Assembly (NCBI GenBank): GCA_026785985.1
Contig: JAJAYX010000409.1
Location: 1-5,065, forward strand
DNA: 5,065 nt
From: Rudanella sp.
GTDB lineage: Bacteria; Bacteroidota; Bacteroidia; Cytophagales; Spirosomataceae
Direction: 5' to 3'
Positions 1 to 5,065 of this stretch are shown in pieces. The notes beneath the pieces were generated by a model, which saw only the letters and a list, made by a program, of their open reading frames with translations, had not been told where the DNA came from and searched no databases. The first letter of the stretch is position 1; every line of letters starts with the position of its first letter. The position numbers and the translations under genes were made by a program.

Positions 1-180
1 ATAACCTGTTTTGTCCTCATATCTTACGTGTGCAAATGGCCCTCATTTGCACATCATTTGCACATAAAAGTACGATAGACAACCATAATTAACAAGAACT
101 AACCATAAATTAAATTCATAAGTACTCTGTTTATCAGTAAGTTATAAGAACAACAAAAACTAACGAAAAGGGTAAAAATA
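1..180. mobile_element. Terminal end of a tRNA-Thr-integrated element (inferred)
   Basis: This AT-rich stretch has no convincing gene: the frames open here are short and resemble nothing I know. It ends exactly where a 3' half tRNA-Thr begins, with no tRNA 5' half before it, so it should be the end of an integrated island, conjugative element or prophage. It carries three copies of a TTTGCACA motif (29-64) and an imperfect direct repeat, AACCATAATTAA at 81-92 and AACCATAAATTAA at 101-113. Such repeats near an element end are often binding sites for the integrase or a directionality factor. The integrase itself is not in the window. The element's identity is unknown. Confidence 0.5.
29..64. 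repeat. Cluster of TTTGCACA motifs, one inverted and two in tandem
   Basis: The 10-mer CATTTGCACA occurs at 44-53 and 55-64, exactly 11 bp apart (one helical turn). Its exact reverse complement lies at 29-38, separated by 5 bp. The 8-bp core TTTGCACA appears once more at 266-273, on the other side of the tRNA fragment. The inverted pair 29-38/44-53 could also form a small hairpin. Helical spacing beside a presumed recombination site fits arm-type sites for a tyrosine recombinase or accessory factor. That role is inferred; the repeats themselves are plain in the sequence. Confidence 0.6.
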
Positions 181-225
181 TGACTTGTAATCAGTAGGTC
201 GTTGGTTCGATCCCGACTGGAGGCT
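181..225 (+). pseudogene. 3' half of tRNA-Thr(UGU), attachment-site scar
   Basis: The segment reads as the 3' half of a tRNA. The anticodon loop CTTGTAA is at 184-190 with anticodon TGT. The 3' anticodon strand TCAGT follows at 191-195 and the variable loop AGGTC at 196-200. The T arm has stem 201-205 pairing with 213-217 around loop TTCGATC (206-212). The acceptor 3' strand TGGAGGC is at 218-224 and the discriminator base is T225. The D arm and the 5' acceptor strand (expected GCCTCCA) are absent from the 180 bases upstream, so this copy cannot fold into a tRNA. Tyrosine-recombinase elements that integrate at the anticodon region rebuild an intact tRNA at one end and leave such a 3' copy at the other. 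The exact crossover point cannot be fixed from one end. Confidence 0.85.
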
Positions 226-229
226 CAAG

Positions 230-268
230 AAACAAAAAACCGCCCAAAGATTGGGCGGTTTTTTGTTT
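230..268 (+). terminator. Rho-independent terminator after the tRNA fragment
   Basis: A perfect 18-bp stem (230-247 with 251-268) closes a 3-base loop AGA (248-250). The core CCGCCCAA/TTGGGCGG is GC-rich and is followed by six T bases (259-264), the textbook intrinsic form. The matching A run upstream makes it workable in both directions. It lies 4 bases after the tRNA 3' end, so it was probably the native terminator of tRNA-Thr, left on the chromosomal side when the element inserted. Confidence 0.9.
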
Positions 269-295
269 GCACACCAATCTTTAGAGAAAAGTTTT

Positions 296-571
296 TTAGA
301 CTGACACGTTACCTTTCAAGAAATACTGGAAAATATTTGGAATTTTCAACCTATTCTTAGTCAGATAGTTATGCAACATTTTGCCAATGGTGAATAAATT
401 AAAGGTGTCTTTCTGTACCTTGTAAATCCGTTTAACCCAAGCCCGCCTAACAGCCAAAATTGTCCCTAAACCGACTAACCGCAGGTACGCTAACCCACAA
501 ATAATCAACAGACAGTCTATCTTTTCAGGATCAGGCAGTTTGGATTGATGCAAATGAAACCCTTTACTTAT
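296..571 (-). pseudogene. C-terminal remnant of an IS4-family transposase
   Basis: About 90 codons remain. From the upstream break they read ISKGFHLHQSKLPDPEKID and continue through a hydrophobic stretch and a basic tail to a TAA stop. The pattern KGF(N/H)LE.T.L.DPEKI..LL followed by a hydrophobic helix is what I recognise at the C-terminus of Bacteroidota IS4-type (DDE) transposases, which are near 350-400 residues long. The frame is closed by a stop at 581-583, and the first possible start is a TTG at 551-553, inside the homology. The N-terminal three quarters, with the first catalytic aspartates, are therefore missing. It is not expected to be active. The family call rests on remembered motif similarity, not a search. 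Confidence 0.65.
298..310 (+). repeat. Left terminal inverted repeat of the IS relic
   Basis: AGACTGACACGTT here is the exact reverse complement of 640-652. The TAA stop of the transposase remnant (296-298) overlaps its outer base, so the coding frame runs through this end, as in compact IS elements whose transposase ends at the terminus. Confidence 0.8.
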
Positions 572-573
572 TA

Positions 574-632
574 GAGTATTTCAAATAGCCGCTATGATAC
601 TATCGGGCGGCTATTTCCCCAAATAAATACTC
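574..632. repeat. Nested hairpin inside the IS relic
   Basis: Two perfect inverted repeats lie one inside the other. The outer arms GAGTATTT/AAATACTC pair 574-581 with 625-632. The inner arms AAATAGCCGC/GCGGCTATTT pair 583-592 with 607-616. A 3-bp apical pairing (596-598 with 602-604) is possible. The left foot sits at the point where transposase homology ends. In a full element this would lie upstream of the transposase gene, where structures in some IS elements block transcription or translation coming in from outside. That role is inferred. Confidence 0.65.
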
Positions 633-639
633 CACAATA

Positions 640-652
640 AACGTGTCAGTCT
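640..652 (-). repeat. Right terminal inverted repeat of the IS relic
   Basis: AACGTGTCAGTCT is the exact reverse complement of 298-310. It would be the transposase-upstream end of the original element. It is followed by GAAAA; the same five bases also occur at 286-290 on the left, but not adjacent to the left repeat, so this is not a clean target duplication. Confidence 0.8.
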
Positions 653-760
653 GAAAATCCTCCTGACCCTCCTATTTGGCTTACCTCGCCAATAAACGCA
701 ATAAATAGCAAAATCAACCTGCATCATTTTCAATCCACTCCAACTAATTTTGGGGAAATT

Positions 761-1630
761 ATGATTTTATTCCATTGGTTATCCCGACTATCGTTTTCGT
801 GGCTCTACGCCCTATCAGACGTACTGTATGTAGTTTTGTTACACATAGTCCGGTATCGTCGGCGGGTGGTGGTTGAGAATCTGACCACGGCTTTCCCCGA
901 AAAATCGCCCTCTGCCATAAAATACCTCGCCCGTGGGTTCTACCGCAATCTGACCGATTTGATTGTGGAGACGATTAAACTCCCGTCGCTTTCGGCGGAG
1001 GAGTTGCTTCATCACGTTCGGTTTCAGAACCCCACGCTCATCAACAGCCGCATTGGAGCCGGGGAGCCGGTCATTATCCTGGCTTCGCATCAGGCCAATT
1101 GGGAGTGGCTTCCCGCGTCGGCCCAACTTAATGGCATCACCGCCGACAGTGTCTATAAACAATTGTCAAGTCCGTTTTTTGAGACCCTGATGCGCGAAAT
1201 CAGGGCCACCCACGGCGTTAATCCAGTGCCGATGCACAAACTCATGCGCGATGTGGCCGTGCGCCGAAACGTGCCTCGTGCCATTGCTCTGGTGGCCGAT
1301 CAGATTCCAAGTTCGCCCGAAGTAGCCTATTGGTTGCCCTTTCTAAATCGCGAAACTGCCTTTTACCCTGGTCCCGAAAAACTGGCCCGCTCCCTGAAAG
1401 TGCCCGTTTTTTATGTCGAAATGGTGCGTATCCGCCGGAGTTATTACGACGTGATTCTCCACCAACTCGCCGAGCCGCCTTATACCAACCTCCCCGACGA
1501 AGCGATTTTAGCCAGTTATCGCGACCACCTCGAACGCAGCATCCGGGCCAACCCCTCCGATTGGCTCTGGTCGCACAAACGCTGGAAACACAAGCGGGAG
1601 GAGTATGTGGGAAGAGGTAAACAGAAGTAA
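761..1630 (+). CDS. LpxL/HtrB-like lipid A acyltransferase
   Basis: The 289-residue product belongs to the lysophospholipid acyltransferase family typified by LpxL/HtrB. These inner-membrane enzymes move an acyl chain from acyl-ACP to a lipid A precursor on the cytoplasmic face. A hydrophobic N-terminal anchor covers about residues 10-30, followed by a basic patch (RYRRR, 31-35). The catalytic HX4E motif is HQANWE, with His110 and Glu115. A conserved Asp-Gln pair follows at 180-181, then FYPGPEKLA (201-209). The closing DWLWSHKRWK (267-276) matches the usual end motif of LpxL proteins. Length is normal for the family (roughly 280-310). The ATG at 761 is preceded by TTTTGGGGAAATT, a weak possible ribosome site, and fits the N-terminal anchor. 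The gene stands alone: a relic lies upstream and a palindrome follows 11 bases after the stop. Substrate position on lipid A cannot be told from sequence; other ornithine- or glycerolipid acyltransferases in the family are less likely. Confidence 0.9.
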   Translation: MILFHWLSRLSFSWLYALSDVLYVVLLHIVRYRRRVVVENLTTAFPEKSPSAIKYLARGFYRNLTDLIVETIKLPSLSAEELLHHVRFQNPTLINSRIGAGEPVIILASHQANWEWLPASAQLNGITADSVYKQLSSPFFETLMREIRATHGVNPVPMHKLMRDVAVRRNVPRAIALVADQIPSSPEVAYWLPFLNRETAFYPGPEKLARSLKVPVFYVEMVRIRRSYYDVILHQLAEPPYTNLPDEAILASYRDHLERSIRANPSDWLWSHKRWKHKREEYVGRGKQK

Positions 1631-1641
1631 CAAAGGCAACG

Positions 1642-1679
1642 CGGCCTAATAAACACACATATGTGTGTTTATTAGGCCG
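1642..1679. terminator. 38-bp perfect palindrome, probable terminator
   Basis: The two 19-base arms, starting CGGCCTAATAAACACAC, are exact reverse complements with no spacer and are centred on CATATG (1658-1663). The transcript would form a stem of about 17 bp with a 4-base loop. It begins 11 bases after the acyltransferase stop codon, the usual place for a terminator. There is no T run after the stem (GTTCATCAC follows), so it is not a textbook intrinsic terminator. It could instead be a dyad protein-binding site for the downstream gene or a transcript-stabilising hairpin. Confidence 0.55.
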
Positions 1680-1762
1680 TTCATCACAAATCAATAAGGT
1701 TGTAAATCAAGTTGACGGAATAGGGGTTTGGATAAAAGTAAGTATCAACCTCAAATTACCGA

Positions 1763-4309
1763 ATGCAACCTACTTTACGCTCACGTTTTGTCTTCCGGCT
1801 TTCTCTTGTTTTCCTGATTCCTCTGAGCGGGTTTGGGCAAACAGGTTATACCATTACCGGGCGTGTGACAGAAGCAGGGAACGGGGCAGGCATTCCTTTT
1901 GCATCGGTCTCTATTAAAGGCCGCACAGCCGGAACAACGGCCGATGCCGATGGGCGTTTTCAGATCCGAACCACCCAATCCGGCGATTCGCTGCTGGTAA
2001 CGAGCCTGGGGTTCCACACTAAAGCGGCTGCTCTGACCCGCGAACCCATCCAAACCATCGACATGGCGCTGGAGTCTGCTGATAACCGCTTGCAGGAAGT
2101 GCGGGTATATGGCAAAGGGGGCGACCCGGCTTATCGCGTTTTGCGGGCGGCTCTTCCCCGCCGGAGCGAGTTTAACCCGGAGCGACTGAGTGCGTTTCAG
2201 TATGAGAGCTATACGAAAGTTGAAGCCTATATTAACAACGTAAAGAAAAAGCCCCGCACCAAACGAAATGGTGAAACCGTGCCAGGCCGACAGGGGCCAA
2301 TTGGGCGGGTGTTAGGTCGCCTTCCCGCCATCACCGACGAAAACGGTGAACCCGCCGTGCCGGTATTCATCACCGAAAACCACTCCGAATACTACCAGCG
2401 AAACCAGCCCGACCGCACTAAAGAAAAGGTGCTGAAAACGCAGGTGAAAGCCGTGGGTATTCAGGAAGGGGGTTTGCTGTCGCAGTTCACGGGGGCTTCG
2501 TTTCAGCAGTATAATTTCTACCAGAACTACGTTCGGGTACTTCGCAAAGATATTCCCTCGCCACTTGGCGAAGCATGGGAATCAGTCTATAAGGTGCAGA
2601 TGATCGACACGGTGGCAGTGGGAAACCTGATGTGCTACCAGATTGATTTTGAGCCTAAACGCGCTGTCGATGTGGCTTTCTCGGGTACGGCCTGGCTCGA
2701 TACGACCCGGCTGGGGTTGGTGCAAATCGAAACGCGCATTGACCGGCGGGCCAACATCAATTTTATCCAGGAAATCAGAGTCGATCAGGAGTGGGAAACC
2801 ATGCCGGGTGGGGCGCGGTTGCCGCTCCGCACCGAAGTTAGAATCGACACCGACGAACTATCTCCCGGCACACCCGGTGCGTTGGTACGTTTTTTTGCCA
2901 CCGCCCGTAACGTGGTGGTGAACCAACCCCAACCCCTGAACTTCTATAGTCCCACCCTCGAACTGGCCGACGATTACCGCGACGTGCCAAAAGGCTACTG
3001 GGAATCAGCCCGGCCCGACTCGCTGTCGGCTGATGAACTGCGGGCATTGCGCGTGGTGGACTCCGTGCGGAATGTGCCGATTGTCAAGTTCACTGGTGAA
3101 ACGATCCGGCTGGTTGCCAATGGTTATCAGCCCATCGGTAAAGTCAATGTTGACATTGGCCCACTGCTTTACACCTACGCCAACAACAACATCGAGGGCA
3201 ACCGGTTTCGGGTAGGCCTGCGCACCAACAGCTACTTTAGCCGTCGGTGGACTTTGACGGGTTATCTGGCCTATGGCACCCGCGACGGGCAATTTAAATA
3301 CGGAATCGGGGCTGATTATATCGTGAAACGCAAGCCCTGGACGGTGGTTGGATTCCGCCACAGTTACGACATCGAACGGCTGGGTGTATCGACCGAGAAC
3401 ACCGGTACCAACTATTTATTCCTGGCGTTTTCGCGCTTTGGCACGTTGCAGAGGCCCTATTTGCAGGAGCAGACATACGCCTATATCCGGCGCGAATTAG
3501 GCAAGGGGTTCACCCAAACAGTGGGCCTTCGGAGTCGGTCGTTCAATCCGCTGTATCCGTTTGCCTACTACACAAACGCCGACAACCCAGCCGATGGTGG
3601 GATTCGCAGTCGGTTCAAAACCGCCGAGATGATACTGGAAACGCGCTTTGCTCCCGACGAGGTGATTGTGCAAAGCGACAACGAACGACTGAGTTTCGGC
3701 ACGACCCGCAAGCCGGAAATCACGTTTCGCTACACGCTCGGACTTCGCGATGGAAGCAACAATACGGTATCTCCCTATCAGAAATTCACGCTCGAAATGA
3801 GGCATTCGTTTCGATTGGGCATGTTGGGCCGGACGAGTTACACGCTCGGAGCGGGCCTGATTCCGTCGTCGGTGCCGTACCCGCTGCTGTTTATTCCGCT
3901 GGGCAATCAGACTTCGTTTTGGGTCTATAACGCCTACAACCTGATGAATTTCTTTGAGTTCGCGACCGACCGCTATGCATCGATCCACGTTGAACACAAT
4001 TTCGAGGGGTTGTTTTTCAACCGGATTCCGGCCATCCGACGGCTCAAATGGCGCACCCTCGTCACGGGTCGCATTATGGCCGGGGGCATCCGCGCCGACA
4101 ATGCCCGCCTAACCGCTTCCACCAACGATTTGGGGCAAAGAGTGGTCAGCTTCCGTTCGCTGGGGCGGGTGCCGTATATTGAGGTTGGCTACGGTATTGA
4201 CAATATCTTCAAATTTCTCCGCGTGGATGCCACGCACCGACTGACTTATCGGGATAATCCCGGTGCCACACCATTTGCCGTTAAGGTTTCAGCCTGGGTA
4301 GGGTTATGA
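1763..4309 (+). CDS. DUF5686 outer-membrane protein with carboxypeptidase-regulatory-like domain
   Basis: The 848-residue protein begins with a signal peptide: RSRFVFR, then a hydrophobic core (about 13-24), with likely cleavage near Gly25-Gln26. Residues 29-105 form a CarboxypepD_reg-like beta-sandwich, seen in YTITGRVTEAGNGAGIPFAS and DADGRFQIR. From about 115 on (GDPAYRVLRAALPRR, FQYESYTKVE) the sequence follows the DUF5686 family. A periplasmic-type region runs to about 450, including NFYSPTLELADDY and SARPDSLSADELRAL. The rest, to the C-terminus, alternates aromatic and polar residues as in a transmembrane beta barrel. There is no TonB plug, so it is not a SusC/TonB receptor despite the similar N-terminus. 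The function of DUF5686 proteins is unknown to me; an outer-membrane location is well supported. Length is typical, with no frameshift. The ATG at 1763 gives the signal peptide directly. It ends 62 bp from the convergent transporter gene. Confidence 0.88.
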   Translation: MQPTLRSRFVFRLSLVFLIPLSGFGQTGYTITGRVTEAGNGAGIPFASVSIKGRTAGTTADADGRFQIRTTQSGDSLLVTSLGFHTKAAALTREPIQTIDMALESADNRLQEVRVYGKGGDPAYRVLRAALPRRSEFNPERLSAFQYESYTKVEAYINNVKKKPRTKRNGETVPGRQGPIGRVLGRLPAITDENGEPAVPVFITENHSEYYQRNQPDRTKEKVLKTQVKAVGIQEGGLLSQFTGASFQQYNFYQNYVRVLRKDIPSPLGEAWESVYKVQMIDTVAVGNLMCYQIDFEPKRAVDVAFSGTAWLDTTRLGLVQIETRIDRRANINFIQEIRVDQEWETMPGGARLPLRTEVRIDTDELSPGTPGALVRFFATARNVVVNQPQPLNFYSPTLELADDYRDVPKGYWESARPDSLSADELRALRVVDSVRNVPIVKFTGETIRLVANGYQPIGKVNVDIGPLLYTYANNNIEGNRFRVGLRTNSYFSRRWTLTGYLAYGTRDGQFKYGIGADYIVKRKPWTVVGFRHSYDIERLGVSTENTGTNYLFLAFSRFGTLQRPYLQEQTYAYIRRELGKGFTQTVGLRSRSFNPLYPFAYYTNADNPADGGIRSRFKTAEMILETRFAPDEVIVQSDNERLSFGTTRKPEITFRYTLGLRDGSNNTVSPYQKFTLEMRHSFRLGMLGRTSYTLGAGLIPSSVPYPLLFIPLGNQTSFWVYNAYNLMNFFEFATDRYASIHVEHNFEGLFFNRIPAIRRLKWRTLVTGRIMAGGIRADNARLTASTNDLGQRVVSFRSLGRVPYIEVGYGIDNIFKFLRVDATHRLTYRDNPGATPFAVKVSAWVGL

Positions 4310-4371
4310 GATTTTGGTGGTCTTTGGCTCCAGTAAGTTGCCAGCAATGAGCCGGTTGTGTTCATGATGGG
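4310..4371. other. Convergent gap without a visible terminator
   Basis: The short gap between the DUF5686 stop and the transporter's current stop contains no GC-rich hairpin with a T run on either strand. Most of it is the former transporter C-terminus. Transcripts from the two sides may therefore overlap. Confidence 0.4.
4330..4371 (-). pseudogene. Detached C-terminal codons of the SBF transporter
   Basis: Directly after the TGA, and in the same frame, the minus strand reads PIMNTTGSLLATYW. This matches the usual SBF ending, in which APA(I/L)FGP.MN..GS.LA.YW forms the last helix. One base change (GGA for Gly to TGA) would explain the break. The frame then stays open to a TAA at 4246-4248, 41 codons past the TGA, overlapping the end of the DUF5686 gene by 64 bp. 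The natural stop is therefore uncertain; only the first 14 or so codons look like family sequence. Confidence 0.65.
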
Positions 4372-5065
4372 TCAGAACAACGCGGGCGCTAAACCGACAG
4401 TAGCCACCTTGCCCATCTGAACGGCCAGACCCGAGGCCAGCCCTCCATTCTGAAGGCCCACTTCAATGGCGATGGTACGGCAACTCTGTTCATCGAGGCC
4501 AAAGAGCCGCCCTGTCCAGTAACCGAGGGTGAAGCCGGAGAGGTTGTGAATAAGTACGACCAAGGCCAATGTCCAGCCAACTGTGAGCAAACTGTCGCGA
4601 CCAGCAGCCGTGATAATAGCCACGATCAGGACAATACCTCCCATCGAAATAAGCGGCATTATTTTGTTGATGACTACGGCTGATTTTCGGAATACACGGT
4701 TGAGAATCAGGCCAACGGCCACGGGCAGGATAACAATCTGAACGATCTCGAACATCATTTTCAGGAAGGTGATCTCGATGAACTGACCGGCCAGCAGAGT
4801 CATCAGTGCGGGCATCACAAACGGAGCCAACAGGGTCGAAATGGTGGTGACAGTGATGGACAGCGGCACGTTCGCTTTAGCCACAAAGCAAATTACGTTG
4901 GAGGCCAGTCCGCTTGGGGAACACCCGATCAGCACCACGCCAGCCGCAATTTCGGGGGGGAAATCAAACGAGTTGGCCAGCGTGAAACCTAACAGTGGCA
5001 TAATGATGAAATGGCAAACCACTCCGATCAATACGGCTTTAGGTTGCTTTATAACACCCTCAAAA
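4372..5065 (-). CDS. Bile acid:sodium symporter (SBF) family transporter, 5' end outside window
   Basis: About 230 codons are visible. The frame is open to the window edge, where FEGVIKQPKAVLIGVVCHF matches the early part of SBF proteins, so the true start lies beyond 5065 and the TTG at 5029-5031 is not a start. The protein is a multi-pass inner-membrane, sodium-coupled transporter of organic anions. Family hallmarks are CSPSGLASNVICFVAKANVP (Ser-Asn in the sodium-site region), STLLAPFVMP and EVGLQNGGLASGLA, whose Glu (codon 4462-4464) and Gln align with sodium ligands known from bacterial ASBT structures. Bacteroidota members have no settled substrate; pantothenate or other carboxylates are possible. 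The frame ends early at TGA 4372-4374, after VGLAPALF, inside the last membrane motif, so the final helix is truncated. The gene may be impaired. It is convergent with the DUF5686 gene. Confidence 0.85.
   Translation of the reverse strand, partial: FEGVIKQPKAVLIGVVCHFIIMPLLGFTLANSFDFPPEIAAGVVLIGCSPSGLASNVICFVAKANVPLSITVTTISTLLAPFVMPALMTLLAGQFIEITFLKMMFEIVQIVILPVAVGLILNRVFRKSAVVINKIMPLISMGGIVLIVAIITAAGRDSLLTVGWTLALVVLIHNLSGFTLGYWTGRLFGLDEQSCRTIAIEVGLQNGGLASGLAVQMGKVATVGLAPALF

Larger units (their letters stand above)
298..652 (-). mobile_element. MITE-like deletion derivative of an IS4-family element
   Basis: A 355-bp unit is bounded by perfect 13-bp terminal inverted repeats (298-310 and 640-652, outermost sequence AGACTGACACGTT). 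Inside are the C-terminal end of an IS4-type transposase on the minus strand and a nested hairpin. A full IS4-family element is usually well over 1 kb, so most of the transposase gene is missing, while both ends are kept. That is the structure of a non-autonomous element which could be moved by a full-length relative. The inverted match may extend outward to 293-657 with one mismatch (297/653). I found no convincing target-site duplication, so it may be old or may have arrived by rearrangement. The ends are clear; mobility is inferred. Confidence 0.7.

Noticed and set aside
3..95. Short open frame at the left edge as the end of an integrase gene
   Set aside because: About 30 codons with no recognisable motif and overlapping the TTTGCACA repeats; unlikely to be coding.
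133..199. ATCAGTAAGT (133-142) resembling ATCAGTAGGT in the tRNA fragment (190-199)
   Set aside because: Nine of ten bases only, with no extension on either side; too short to call a second attachment core.
286..657. GAAAA at 286-290 and 653-657 as a target-site duplication of the IS relic
   Set aside because: The left copy is 7 bases away from the inverted repeat while the right copy abuts it; five A-rich bases in AT-rich DNA are expected by chance.
676..692. Hairpin TTGGC/GCCAA upstream of the acyltransferase gene
   Set aside because: Only 5 bp with a 7-base loop; no T run and no sign of a riboswitch or operator.
613..759. 11-bp inverted match TTTGGGGAAAT (749-759) with ATTTCCCCAAA (613-623)
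   Set aside because: Short and simple in composition; a match of this length is not surprising over this distance and no structure extends it.
839..1694. Long minus-strand open frames opposite the acyltransferase gene (839-1162 and 1242-1694)
   Set aside because: Arginine- and proline-rich translations without domain features, typical antisense shadows of a GC-rich gene.
1698..1740. Promoter for the DUF5686 gene (TTGACG at about 1712, or a Bacteroidota -33 TTG/-7 TAnnTTTG pair)
   Set aside because: TTGACG has no -10 box at proper spacing, and TAGGGGTTTG has four bases instead of two between TA and TTTG. No box could be fixed.
3497..3997. 166-codon minus-strand open frame inside the DUF5686 gene
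   Set aside because: Fully antisense to an intact gene with clear family features; its translation has no recognisable motif.

Overview
The window looks like chromosomal DNA from a member of the Bacteroidota, most likely the Cytophagales (Spirosoma-like). This rests on a DUF5686 outer-membrane protein with an N-terminal carboxypeptidase-regulatory-like domain, an IS4-type transposase remnant of a kind common in this phylum, and a fairly GC-rich coding part with no clear Shine-Dalgarno pattern. The genus is an inference and was not tested by any search.

Left part (1-760) is AT-rich accessory DNA with no intact gene. Bases 1-180 appear to be the end of an integrative element. They carry repeated TTTGCACA motifs and run straight into the 3' half of a tRNA-Thr(UGU) gene (181-225) that has no 5' half. 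This is the usual scar left at one end of an element that integrated into a tRNA gene; the intact tRNA copy should lie further left, outside the window. The native tRNA terminator follows (230-268). Thirty bases later is a 355-bp insertion-sequence relic (298-652). It has 13-bp perfect terminal inverted repeats, the C-terminal piece of an IS4-family transposase on the minus strand, and a nested hairpin. It resembles an internally deleted, MITE-like derivative.

Middle part (761-4309) holds two intact plus-strand genes. The first is a lipid A-type (LpxL/HtrB-like) lysophospholipid acyltransferase. The second is an 848-residue outer-membrane protein of the DUF5686 family. They are separated by 132 bp containing a 38-bp perfect palindrome, so they are probably separate transcription units. 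Both act on the cell envelope: one on lipid A in the inner membrane, the other as a barrel in the outer membrane. No direct functional link is shown.

Right part (4310-5065) holds a convergent minus-strand gene for a bile acid:sodium symporter (SBF) family transporter. Its 5' end lies beyond the window. Its reading frame stops at a TGA (4372-4374) inside the last conserved transmembrane motif, and the missing family-like residues can be read in the same frame right after the stop. This suggests a recent nonsense mutation or a base error.

I found no complete new defence, CRISPR or toxin system. The most informative parts are the tRNA-associated integration scar, the MITE-like element and the interrupted transporter.
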